DNA from: a virus
Strand: one strand, 5' to 3'
IMG/VR virus record: IMGVR_UViG_3300025574_000006
Span: 1-38,849 of that record
Length of the DNA: 38,849 bases
Both the position numbers and the translations under genes were made by a program. Numbering within the stretch: position 1 is the stretch's first letter; the number at the start of each line of letters is the position of its first letter. Below, one piece after another: positions 30,251 to 36,564 of this stretch. Under the pieces are notes generated by a model. It worked only from the letters and a program-made list of their open reading frames with translations. It did not search any database and had not been told where the DNA came from.

Positions 30251-30432
30251 TATCTTAAGCTCATTCCTGGCCCACCATGAAGAACACCGAAGGCATTGAG
30301 TAGGTAGAGAATAACAAATATCACCACAACCACGTTCAAGATTGTTTTGATTTTGGCATCCATTGGGATCATTGAATTCACGAGCCAAAGCAATAATCCG
30401 ATGACGATGAGTACGACAATTATAGTTATCAT
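30250..30432 (-). CDS. Two-helix small membrane protein (Thivi_2564-like)
   Basis: 60 residues: MITIIVVLIVIGLLLWLVNS, then MIPMDAKIKTILNVVVVIFV and ILYLLNAFGVL. Two membrane helices separated by the conserved MIPMDAKIKxILN loop match, as I recall, a small family named Thivi_2564 found in bacteria and phages. Start overlaps the preceding gene as ATGA. Confidence 0.75.
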   Translation of the reverse strand: MITIIVVLIVIGLLLWLVNSMIPMDAKIKTILNVVVVIFVILYLLNAFGVLHGGPGMSLR

Positions 30433-30605
30433 GATTTATATACGCCTTTCTTTTTAGTTCGTTCTTTCATAGATGATTTAATTTCTTTACGGATTATTTC
30501 ACGGGCCATTTTCTCGCCTTCTTTTAGGCATTTGTTTGTAAACGACCATCTCATTTGGTTGATGAGCATCCTTTCTAAAATCTTTGATTGAAGTTTGTAG
30601 TTCAT
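30429..30605 (-). CDS. 58-residue basic protein
   Basis: ATG at 30605 overlaps the previous stop as ATGA, and its TGA overlaps the next ATG. Sequence MNYKLQSKILERMLINQMRW followed by a Lys/Glu/Arg-rich helix. No family recognised; translation is supported by both overlaps. Confidence 0.55.
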   Translation of the reverse strand: MNYKLQSKILERMLINQMRWSFTNKCLKEGEKMAREIIRKEIKSSMKERTKKKGVYKS

Positions 30606-30850
30606 TTCTTAAATAGCCATGTTACCGATTTTGAGTTATTGGTTTTGATTCTTTCATTTTCTTGTTTTGTTGGTAAATTCCTTTGATATACCGGAATGAT
30701 ACTGGTAATTTTTCTAGCCGCTTTTTGCTCCTTTAGGATTTCTTTCCCCGCTGAGCTATAGTTTATCTTGCAAACTTTACAGATATCCTTTTGAATTGGC
30801 ATAAAACAGTTTGAGCACCATTCTGTTTCTTCAATCTTACTCTTTGTCAC
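30602..30850 (-). CDS. Zinc-ribbon small protein
   Basis: 82 residues from GTG at 30850, overlapping the previous stop as TAGTG. WCSNCFMPIQKDICKVCKIN contains two CxxC pairs, a likely zinc ribbon. The remainder is basic. Confidence 0.65.
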   Translation of the reverse strand: MTKSKIEETEWCSNCFMPIQKDICKVCKINYSSAGKEILKEQKAARKITSIIPVYQRNLPTKQENERIKTNNSKSVTWLFKK

Positions 30851-31104
30851 TATTTATCCTCCGTAAACACTTTAAAATCAGATACTAGGCAATATCCATT
30901 TACTCCGGTTCTTTGGTCGATACATTCGAATATTGTTTCTTTCGGCTTGTGTTTTATGAACTCTTTGGCCTTTTGGGGCTCATCGAATGATTTGCTCAGT
31001 CTGTATTCAGACCACCCTAAACTTGGATTGGTTGAGAACTTATAGTCCCAACTTACTAGATATTGAACTGTAATAGCTCCAATTAGAAATAGTTTTATCT
31101 TCAT
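30850..31104 (-). CDS. Small exported or membrane-anchored protein
   Basis: 84 residues from the ATG at 31104, which overlaps the upstream stop as ATGA. MKIKLFLIGAITVQYLVS is a short signal or membrane anchor. The rest (WSEYRLSKSFDEPQKAKEFI, FECIDQRTGVNGYCLVSDFK) contains two Cys that could form a disulphide outside the cytoplasm. No family recognised. Confidence 0.6.
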   Translation of the reverse strand: MKIKLFLIGAITVQYLVSWDYKFSTNPSLGWSEYRLSKSFDEPQKAKEFIKHKPKETIFECIDQRTGVNGYCLVSDFKVFTEDK

Positions 31105-31664
31105 TTTCTTTTCCCCGATATGATCCGCTGGGCTTTTATCCATTCAATCGCATGTGGAATACATCCTTTACCATGCTGTGGACATTGAGGCAAAGATTCA
31201 AGAAGTTCATCGCGTCCTTCCAACAATTTATTGTCAACTTCGATTTCTTTCCGCGCAAGCAACAAATCAAGCTTGGTTTCCTCAAACAACTTCTTCACAT
31301 CGTCCCTTTCTTTTTGGCACGAACTCAATGCCGTAAGGGCTCCTTCGTAAATATTTTTCACATCGTCCAGCATCTCTTGGGTGGTATTGGAGGATTCGAG
31401 GATTTTATTTCTTTCCTGAAGCGACCGAACTTTTGATTCTGTTAATTCCCAGACATCTACGGTAGTCGGGGCAAATGGCGTTTCCCATGCACTTACCAAT
31501 TCACGAATTCGCAGATAAGCATCGCTTAAATCATGCTCCGCTTTTAACAGCTCTTTGTTTCGTTCCAATAGGTTGTCGCGTTCTGTCTCAAGCTCTTTTA
31601 TTCTGACTTCCCATGGCGGTGGATACGTTCTTGTCTCGTAACCGCATGTTTTACATATTGTCAT
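31101..31664 (-). CDS. Coiled-coil protein with N-terminal CxxC
   Basis: 187 residues: MTICKTCGYETRTYPPPWEV, then long heptad-rich helices (about 20-155), and a Cys/His patch near the end (PQCPQHGKGCIPHA). The first and last parts may bind one zinc together. ATGA overlaps on both sides. Function unknown. Confidence 0.65.
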   Translation of the reverse strand: MTICKTCGYETRTYPPPWEVRIKELETERDNLLERNKELLKAEHDLSDAYLRIRELVSAWETPFAPTTVDVWELTESKVRSLQERNKILESSNTTQEMLDDVKNIYEGALTALSSCQKERDDVKKLFEETKLDLLLARKEIEVDNKLLEGRDELLESLPQCPQHGKGCIPHAIEWIKAQRIISGKRK

Positions 31665-31960
31665 TTCTTCTCCTCGCTTTGACTTAGGGCGGCGGCTGAG
31701 TTGAATTTTTCGAGAGCTTCATCTGCTAAGTCGCACATCGCATCTACTTGAGCGATTGGAGCGGAATCAAACTCGGGAATTTCTGGGATTTGTTTAATTC
31801 GTTTAAGATAAATCAATAGCTCCTGCACCTCCGGCCAATCTAGCGCCTTTAATCCAAGTTTCGCCTCTTTGTATCCGAAGAATCCATTTCCTTTACCCTT
31901 GATATAACCGCTTTCAGCAAGCTTTACCAAAGCTCTCGCCTCTTTCGCGCTCTTAATCAT
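31661..31960 (-). CDS. Hypothetical protein
   Basis: 99 residues, helical, with SGYIKGKGNGFFGYKEAKLG in the middle and an acidic Ala-rich C-terminus. Coupled by ATGA overlaps to its neighbours. No family recognised. Confidence 0.6.
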   Translation of the reverse strand: MIKSAKEARALVKLAESGYIKGKGNGFFGYKEAKLGLKALDWPEVQELLIYLKRIKQIPEIPEFDSAPIAQVDAMCDLADEALEKFNSAAALSQSEEKK

Positions 31961-32475
31961 TTCTCGCCTCGGTACTGGTTGAATTTTTGGAGACTTTCTT
32001 TTGATATTTTCCCCTCAAGAGTTTTGAAATACTCTTCATCCGTCATTTGGCAGATGCCGGGCATCAGACTCAAATAAAACTCCAATCTTTTAACGACACC
32101 CTGCACCGCTTCCGAGTTGAGGGTTCGTTCTTTTGATTCGGATAGTTGTTTTTCAAGGGCGGCATTAACCTTTTGAATTCTTTCACACCATGCCAATCTG
32201 TTTACTGCAAGTCTGTTGGCTTCGTCTCGCTGATCGCAAACATCGCTAAGATTTTCGCTGGTTCGACGAAGGCGTTCCTTATCCAATTCCCATTTCTCAA
32301 GCATCTCCGCATTCTCAGCTTTGGTTCGTTCGCGTTCTTCGGAGAGAGCTTGGGCAATTCTGTCTCGATCAATTCCGTAAGAAATGCCGTAATTCTTAGA
32401 ATCAAAACTTTCTCGATTGCAATTGTGAATCAGCATTACTATTTCTTCCGCTCGCTTAATATCTTCGGGGGTCAT
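31957..32475 (-). CDS. Coiled-coil hypothetical protein
   Basis: 172 residues, predominantly a charged coiled coil (AQALSEERERTKAENAEMLE, NAALEKQLSESKERTLNSEA). Near the N-terminus are IVMLIHNCNRESFDSKNYGI and ALSEERE, a layout seen in many small phage proteins. ATGA overlaps at both ends. Confidence 0.6.
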   Translation of the reverse strand: MTPEDIKRAEEIVMLIHNCNRESFDSKNYGISYGIDRDRIAQALSEERERTKAENAEMLEKWELDKERLRRTSENLSDVCDQRDEANRLAVNRLAWCERIQKVNAALEKQLSESKERTLNSEAVQGVVKRLEFYLSLMPGICQMTDEEYFKTLEGKISKESLQKFNQYRGEK

Positions 32476-32735
32476 TTGGATTTCCTCTCTTCGTTGGGAA
32501 GGGCATAGAGACGACTCATCCCGGCCAATTTCCCTAACTCATCCAATGGAAAACCGCTCTCAGCAGCTCTCATCATAAATCTCTGTATCGTTTCCTCTTC
32601 GACACGGGCAGCGATTGATTTGGCCATAGCGATCACCTTTCCACGAGCATCGCTCCACATACTGCCGTAATATTTATATGGATCGATGAGATCAAAAACT
32701 TCTTTCTCGAAGTCTATTTTCGTTCCTTGGCTCAT
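32472..32735 (-). CDS. Hypothetical protein
   Basis: 87 residues with FDLIDPYKYYGSMWSDARGK and a helical C-terminal part. It overlaps both neighbours by four bases. Nothing further can be said from sequence. Confidence 0.55.
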   Translation of the reverse strand: MSQGTKIDFEKEVFDLIDPYKYYGSMWSDARGKVIAMAKSIAARVEEETIQRFMMRAAESGFPLDELGKLAGMSRLYALPNEERKSK

Positions 32736-33019
32736 AGGAGTTTATCCACTTTGGCAATAGCCGAGCTAACTTCCGATAGTGTGTCTTCATCTTCCGGCCA
32801 CCAAGACATCTTTATACTTGGGGTCCCATTTTTTTTGTCCTCAAGACACTCTTTTGCTGATCTAAGTGCTTCCACCAACTCTTTGATCGTCTCTCGTTGG
32901 GATTCGTAGGCGTGGCAAGCCCCCACAACAGATTCAATTCTTTCAGGTTGCCAGCCTACGAACGATAGATCTTTTCTTAATAATTCAATCGTGTGCTTCA
33001 TCTCTCGATCTTGGGTCAT
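32732..33019 (-). CDS. Helical hypothetical protein
   Basis: 95 residues from the ATG at 33019, which follows GGAGAG and overlaps the previous stop as ATGA; the longer frame to 33082 is not needed. The sequence has EMKHTIELLRKDLSFVGWQP, a helical middle, and an acidic patch WWPEDEDTLSEV. No family recognised. Confidence 0.6.
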   Translation of the reverse strand: MTQDREMKHTIELLRKDLSFVGWQPERIESVVGACHAYESQRETIKELVEALRSAKECLEDKKNGTPSIKMSWWPEDEDTLSEVSSAIAKVDKLL

Positions 33020-33168
33020 AGTCTCTCCACTTGAATATATCCGCATTTCAAACAATGTCTTTCTTGAATTGTGATTTCCCACTTTAAGCCATTTTTATTG
33101 ATTGACTCACCTTGTTTTTCTATCCACTTCGTCCATCTATGCCAGCACCACATTAAAATGTTTTCCAT
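33016..33168 (-). CDS. 50-residue Trp-rich protein
   Basis: ATG at 33168 to a TGA that overlaps the next ATG. The product MENILMWCWHRWTKWIEKQG ends with a Cys pair (HCLKCGYIQVERL) that may bind zinc. The start overlaps the upstream membrane ORF by 16 bases. Support is the overlap pattern and sensible composition. Confidence 0.5.
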   Translation of the reverse strand: MENILMWCWHRWTKWIEKQGESINKNGLKWEITIQERHCLKCGYIQVERL

Positions 33169-33263
33169 ATGTGAAGAAGTAATCCGATAGAAAATATAAA
33201 TCCTCCTATAAACATAACGGTTAGCCCTATTTTTGCTATCAAAAAGAAAGTATCGTCTGTCAT
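33153..33263 (-). CDS. 36-residue membrane microprotein
   Basis: MTDDTFFLIAKIGLTVMFIG plus FIFSIGLLLHIWKTF, a single membrane helix. AAGGGG lies upstream of the ATG at 33263. Confidence 0.5.
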   Translation of the reverse strand: MTDDTFFLIAKIGLTVMFIGGFIFSIGLLLHIWKTF

Positions 33264-33278
33264 AATGATCTAAACCCC

Positions 33279-33464
33279 TTACTTGAAAACTTCTTTAAAT
33301 TGGCCCATCATCCAACCTTGATTTAAAATTTTATTTTCTTGTTGCTTTTCTGACATCCAATTAAAAAGATCACGACATAAAATTTCATACGGTCTTAATC
33401 TCTCTATCTCTAAACGTTGATTTTTTATCCTTTGCTCGTAACTCCATCGCGTTTCTTTTTTCAT
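33279..33464 (-). CDS. 61-residue basic helical protein
   Basis: Start ATG overlaps the stop of the upstream micro-ORF as ATGA. MKKETRWSYEQRIKNQRLEI is a coiled-coil start; ILCRDLFNWMSEKQQENKIL follows. No family recognised. Confidence 0.55.
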   Translation of the reverse strand: MKKETRWSYEQRIKNQRLEIERLRPYEILCRDLFNWMSEKQQENKILNQGWMMGQFKEVFK

Positions 33465-33559
33465 AGTGATCTAAATCCTTTTCTGTTCTTTCTTAATAGT
33501 TTCTTCCCGATCCAGTAGAGACTGTAGAAGAGTCCGACTGCGAAGAGAGCTTCGATCAA
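33461..33559 (-). CDS. 32-residue membrane microprotein
   Basis: TTG at 33559 overlaps the zinc-finger gene stop (TTGA) and its TGA overlaps the next ATG. Product MIEALFAVGLFYSLYWIGKK plus a basic tail; one short membrane helix. AAGGAT is upstream. Confidence 0.45.
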   Translation of the reverse strand: MIEALFAVGLFYSLYWIGKKLLRKNRKGFRSL

Positions 33560-33756
33560 ATTATCCTTCCTCTTCCATCGCATTTTACGCAAACCAAAGC
33601 CCCGTTCTCGCTCATCCCTCGGCCTCTGCATTGCTTACATCTTTCAACCTCACACCATACACAATGGTCATTGAACACATTTTCATCGATGTGATATTCC
33701 TGGTGCTCTTTTTCTCTTGCCTCAATTAAATCTTTGGCTAATCCTGGATAACTCAT
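33556..33756 (-). CDS. DnaJ-type zinc-finger small protein
   Basis: 66 residues from the ATG at 33756 (GGTGGAG upstream; overlap ATGA with the micro-ORF before it). CVWCEVERCKQCRGRG and CVKCDGRGR are CxxCxGxG-type repeats as in the DnaJ zinc domain. Such small CxxCxGxG proteins are common in phages; function unknown. Confidence 0.65.
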   Translation of the reverse strand: MSYPGLAKDLIEAREKEHQEYHIDENVFNDHCVWCEVERCKQCRGRGMSENGALVCVKCDGRGRII

Positions 33757-33827
33757 AACTCCACCACCCATGTGAAAGCGAACAATCCGATTATCATCCC
33801 TGTGAATGTTGCGATTATCTCTCCCAT
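33753..33827 (-). CDS. 24-residue membrane microprotein
   Basis: MGEIIATFTGMIIGLFAFTW plus VVEL, a single hydrophobic helix. GGAGGGATT precedes the ATG at 33827, and the stop overlaps the next gene as ATGA. Confidence 0.45.
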   Translation of the reverse strand: MGEIIATFTGMIIGLFAFTWVVEL

Positions 33828-33894
33828 AATCCCTCCGTTCTCATCTCGTTTAACTTCCCTATCAGTATATTATAAGTGGCAAGAAACACAAGGT
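33828..33894 (-). promoter_or_regulatory. Short gap with TATAATATACT, possible promoter
   Basis: On the minus strand TATAATATACT (about 33875-33865) resembles two overlapping -10 elements; the best -35 is TTGTGT at 16-base spacing. Weak, but it lies in one of the few gaps of the early array. Confidence 0.25.
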
Positions 33895-34074
33895 CTAAAT
33901 TATGATTGTTTCTTCCGTCAAAACATAGGTGTTTTCAACGCCTTTAATCAACTCGTTCTTCTTTCCCTGGAAGTCCGCTCTATGCTTGAGATTTAAGAGC
34001 ATTTCATATTCTTCCGCATGAGCTGTAAAATGCCTTAATTTCTTTCCGGGCTCTTGGCTTTTTGTCTCTCTCAT
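33895..34074 (-). CDS. 59-residue hypothetical protein
   Basis: GGAGGGACGATC precedes the ATG at 34074. MRETKSQEPGKKLRHFTAHA, then EEYEMLLNLKHRADFQGKKN and a beta-rich end (NTYVLTEETIII). No family recognised; the strong ribosome site supports translation. Confidence 0.6.
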   Translation of the reverse strand: MRETKSQEPGKKLRHFTAHAEEYEMLLNLKHRADFQGKKNELIKGVENTYVLTEETIII

Positions 34075-34086
34075 GATCGTCCCTCC

Positions 34087-34197
34087 TTATCCGCCTTTGA
34101 TACAAATTTCAATGCAAACGCATAACACCAAACAAAATATACCAAGAACCACAAAAACTGATCCAATTTTAAAAAGAAGATGCATTAAAAAATGCAT
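34087..34197 (-). CDS. 36-residue membrane microprotein
   Basis: MHFLMHLLFKIGSVFVVLGI then FCLVLCVCIEICIKGG, a Cys-rich membrane helix. GGGGAG is upstream at a long spacing. One of four one-helix microproteins within 1.1 kb. Confidence 0.4.
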   Translation of the reverse strand: MHFLMHLLFKIGSVFVVLGIFCLVLCVCIEICIKGG

Positions 34198-34199
34198 GA

Positions 34200-34379
34200 C
34201 TATATTTTCTCCCCTTTCTCTATCGTATCCACTGCATTCATCAAAACGTCCTTCGCTGATAAGATGGGAAGTCGGATTGCCAGTTTCACTTGGTTTAATA
34301 AGAACTCCAATTGACCGTCTTCCTTCCTTCGTTTGCTCTGCCGCTTCTCGTGAAAATCATCAATCATGATATCTAACAT
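34200..34379 (-). CDS. Charged helical hypothetical protein
   Basis: 59 residues from the ATG at 34379 (MLDIMIDDFHEKRQSKRRKE). A GTG at 34445 would extend it by 22 residues but would overlap the zinc-finger gene by 52 bases; an ATG at 34367 is another option. The later part is QLEFLLNQVKLAIRLPILSA. No family recognised. Confidence 0.5.
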   Translation of the reverse strand: MLDIMIDDFHEKRQSKRRKEDGQLEFLLNQVKLAIRLPILSAKDVLMNAVDTIEKGEKI

Positions 34380-34393
34380 CCTTTCGGTAAAAC

Positions 34394-34549
34394 TTAAAGC
34401 TGTTGCAGAGTCGCAACTATTGTTACTTGTCTTTTGTTCAGCCACTTCATCTGGTTATAATGCTGACGGCATTTGATTGAACAGAACTTCTTTGTTTCAA
34501 TGCTGCTCTCGAATTCTTTACCACAACGCTTACACATTTTCTTTTGCAT
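34394..34549 (-). CDS. 51-residue zinc-finger protein
   Basis: MQKKMCKRCGKEFESSIETK then KFCSIKCRQHYNQMKW: CxxC...CxxxC with a helix, the small treble-clef found in many phage and plasmid proteins. No ribosome site is visible; a TTGACA-type promoter ends six bases before the ATG, so the transcript may be nearly leaderless. Confidence 0.65.
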   Translation of the reverse strand: MQKKMCKRCGKEFESSIETKKFCSIKCRQHYNQMKWLNKRQVTIVATLQQL

Positions 34550-34555
34550 GATATC

Positions 34556-34585
34556 GATATACTACAGATATTTAGATCGTGTCAA
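34556..34585 (-). promoter_or_regulatory. Promoter between early genes
   Basis: Minus strand TTGACA (34585-34580), 18-base spacer, TATATC (34561-34556; four of six to consensus), in the 39-base gap before the zinc-finger gene. Same -35 and spacing as the promoters at 28882-28911 and 29179-29208. Confidence 0.5.
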
Positions 34586-34588
34586 TAC

Positions 34589-34858
34589 CTATTTCTCAAA
34601 ATACTTCTCGTACCCAAACCGCTGCGACTTCTCTGCGCTCGTTTTAAGACACATATCGTCGCATATGGGGCAATAGCCGTTCTTGACGTTTCCGCGCCTT
34701 AGAATTGAACGCAGGGCCTCTAGGCCGCTTACCTGGTAGCAAGTGCCTGTTTGTTCGTCCACGTGATAAAGATCCCCGTCTAAATCGAACCTATAATCTG
34801 TTCCGGGGATTGAGTGAAGGCTGTATTCTCGTCCATTGTTTATATCTGTGAATTTCAT
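34589..34858 (-). CDS. Hypothetical protein with CxxC pair
   Basis: 89 residues. The first half is beta-rich (NNGREYSLHSIPGTDYRFDL, DGDLYHVDEQTGTCYQVSGL); the end has GYCPICDDMCLKTSAEK, possible zinc ligands. GGAG precedes the ATG. No family recognised. Confidence 0.6.
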   Translation of the reverse strand: MKFTDINNGREYSLHSIPGTDYRFDLDGDLYHVDEQTGTCYQVSGLEALRSILRRGNVKNGYCPICDDMCLKTSAEKSQRFGYEKYFEK

Positions 34859-34859
34859 T

Positions 34860-35351
34860 TTATTCTCCGTTTGCTCCGTCTCTTTCCATCTGCTCTATCC
34901 ACTTGTGGCCGTTTTCGTCTCGACAGTTCTTGATTTCTATGGGAATTTCCTGTTCTTTAGTGAGCTCGACAGCATATTCATAATCGTAATCTTTCTCTCC
35001 CGACGCCTCCATCATCTTCTGGGATCTCTTGTCATCACGTTCCTGGGCCAGCCTGACCAATTCTCGCCTGTCCCATTCTCGCTGCCTTCGATCTTCCATC
35101 CTTCGGTTCGCTTCGGCTAGTTTATCCTTGTCGGGCGGGGCCTGTAGTGGCTTAGGAGCCCCCCAACGGTCTACCCTGGGCTCTTTTGCCTTCCATGTCC
35201 TAACGGCGGCTTGCCAGACCTTCATGGGGCTTTTACCGACCATCCAGCCTTTTGACTCATAGAAGTCACAGAATTGGTTACCGTCTAAAATAAACCCTAT
35301 CTTTCGAGCGTAGTTTGTTACTTCTTCGGGGGTAGGTTTAACAAATCTCAT
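34860..35351 (-). CDS. Replication-organiser-like protein
   Basis: 163 residues. Residues 6-54 (PTPEEVTNYARKIGFILDGN, FCDFYESKGWMVGKSPMKVW then QAAVRTWKAKEP) form the domain found at the C-terminus of phage replisome organisers and DnaT/DnaD-type loaders: F-x-x-x-Y-x-S-x-G-W-x-x-G-x-x-x-M-x-x-W-x-x-A-V-R-x-W. The rest is charged and helical. Likely helps bring the host helicase to the phage origin. No helicase or primase gene is present, consistent with use of the host replisome. A repeat-rich non-coding region lies 270 bases upstream. Confidence 0.7.
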   Translation of the reverse strand: MRFVKPTPEEVTNYARKIGFILDGNQFCDFYESKGWMVGKSPMKVWQAAVRTWKAKEPRVDRWGAPKPLQAPPDKDKLAEANRRMEDRRQREWDRRELVRLAQERDDKRSQKMMEASGEKDYDYEYAVELTKEQEIPIEIKNCRDENGHKWIEQMERDGANGE

Positions 35352-35617
35352 TTATTCATCCTTTCTTCAAACTCTGCTTCGGTATCTGAGATAAAATTTG
35401 TCCGATCATTGTTTGAAGCATCCATCGAGTCTTGTGCCCAATCTCTTCTGTTTTCTACTGCAATTCCAAACATGACATTGAAGGCCTTTATAAGAAGTTC
35501 AATGTCTTGCCAAGTTAATGGGATTGATCCATATGGTTTTAATTTCTCTTCAATCTCTTTTATTCTTTCCAGTGCTTTCTTGGTTTTGTGCTTCCCTTTG
35601 CAATATGGACAATTCAC
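35348..35617 (-). CDS. Small zinc-binding protein
   Basis: 89 residues from GTG at 35617 with GGAGGT upstream. MNCPYCKGKHKTKKALERIK has one CxxC pair; helical thereafter (IPLTWQDIELLIKAFNVMFG). Overlaps the replication-organiser gene by ATGA. Function unknown. Confidence 0.65.
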   Translation of the reverse strand: MNCPYCKGKHKTKKALERIKEIEEKLKPYGSIPLTWQDIELLIKAFNVMFGIAVENRRDWAQDSMDASNNDRTNFISDTEAEFEERMNK

Positions 35618-36030
35618 TTTTCCACCTCCGTCGCTACCGAATACTTTCTTTTAAATTAATTGCCGTGGCCTTGTTCTCAAGAGCACCGAAGCCGACCGTA
35701 TCGGGTTGCATTTATCACGCCATCTCGTGAACCGTATTTGGCCGCACAGCAAAATCTTCGCAGTGTCCAGGTCGCTCGGTTACTATTTGCATCACCGGGT
35801 ATGAGCCGATTAGCCTCTTCATCCGCCCTCGATGCACTGCAAAATCTTTCTTTTAAATCTGGGAACCGTTACATTTATTACACACGAACGGTTCTAGAAA
35901 GCGTGGCATCTGACTCGCGCCAGAACTCTTGCAATTAATTGCCAGTAGGTAGATTTACCACAGGTTAACTCTGTATCTACCCTCGACCTATTCAGGCCAT
36001 TTCTGGCTACTGGCAAATTGTTGTGGCTGG
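35618..36030. other. Non-coding, repeat-rich interval; candidate origin
   Basis: No convincing gene in either strand. It contains CTTTCTTTTAAAT twice (35644-35656, 35846-35858), AATTAATTGCC twice (35654-35664, 35933-35943), and GCACNGCAAAATCTT twice (35744-35758, 35834-35848). Hairpins lie at 35715-35730 and 35863-35894 (GAACCGTT/AACGGTTC), and a larger one at 35939-36016. The AT-rich direct repeats next to a replication-organiser gene suggest iterons of an origin; a regulatory leader RNA is the alternative. Confidence 0.4.
35939..36016 (-). ncRNA. Large branched hairpin, possible structured RNA
   Basis: TTGCCAGTAG (35939-35948) pairs perfectly with CTACTGGCAA (36007-36016). Inside, GTAGAT (35949-35954) pairs with ATCTAC (35975-35980), enclosing ACAG/CTGT. 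The outer and inner stems abut, giving an extended, branched structure. No U-tract follows on either strand, so it is not a simple terminator. Confidence 0.4.
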
Positions 36031-36252
36031 CTATAGAATTGCATCCGACCATGTTTGCTTACCTTCAACAACTCTTTTTATCGTCTCAAGTTTTTGATTG
36101 TCGGTGGAACATCTAGTATCCATGCGCTGAATTACTGAAAGCAAGAAAATAAAATCGTCAGGCCAGAACTCATGCTCGGAATGCATCCGACCTTTTCCAA
36201 ACTCATAATCCATGAAAATTTTGTTTTCTTTAACTTCGATTGATACTTTCAT
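36031..36252 (-). CDS. Hypothetical protein
   Basis: 73 residues, AAAGGAG upstream of the ATG. MKVSIEVKENKIFMDYEFGK is a beta hairpin, FWPDDFIFLLSVIQRMDTRC a helix. No family recognised. Confidence 0.6.
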   Translation of the reverse strand: MKVSIEVKENKIFMDYEFGKGRMHSEHEFWPDDFIFLLSVIQRMDTRCSTDNQKLETIKRVVEGKQTWSDAIL

Positions 36253-36273
36253 ATCTCTCCTTTCCTGTTGGTT

Positions 36274-36564
36274 TCACTGACCTTCATTTTGGCTTGCTGG
36301 TTCAATATCATCTATCCCGTTTCCGTCTTCATCTTCCCAATCAAGCCATTCTCCATCGTTAAAAACTGATAACCCGCCAGCATTCGAGAAATCCGGCTTA
36401 ATATTATTCTCTAGTTGCCAAATATCGTAATCCGCTAAAACACAGAGAATCTTTTTTGCTTCTGAAATATTCTCAACTGGAACAAAGAAAGATTTCCCAG
36501 GTATTTGGGGTATCCACCAGATTCTTAAGCTGCCATTCTTTGCTTTTTTATCAATCGTAATCAT
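36274..36564 (-). CDS. Acidic hypothetical protein
   Basis: 96 residues with AAAGGAGAAGG ahead of the ATG. N-terminal beta part (GSLRIWWIPQIPGKSFFVPV), acidic end (WLDWEDEDGNGIDDIE). An 11-codon ORF (MSKQGNERRRI) overlaps its start as ATGA and could be a leader peptide. No family recognised. Confidence 0.6.
   Translation of the reverse strand: MITIDKKAKNGSLRIWWIPQIPGKSFFVPVENISEAKKILCVLADYDIWQLENNIKPDFSNAGGLSVFNDGEWLDWEDEDGNGIDDIEPASQNEGQ

Noticed and set aside
35770-35830. tRNA-Met-like anticodon arm on the minus strand (ATCGG-CTCATAC-CCGGT)
   Set aside because: The arm is well formed, but no T-arm, D-arm or acceptor stem fits around it.
35660-35938. 92-codon plus frame in the 35.6-36.0 kb gap
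   Set aside because: No ribosome site, and it crosses the repeats and hairpins; opposite to all neighbours.
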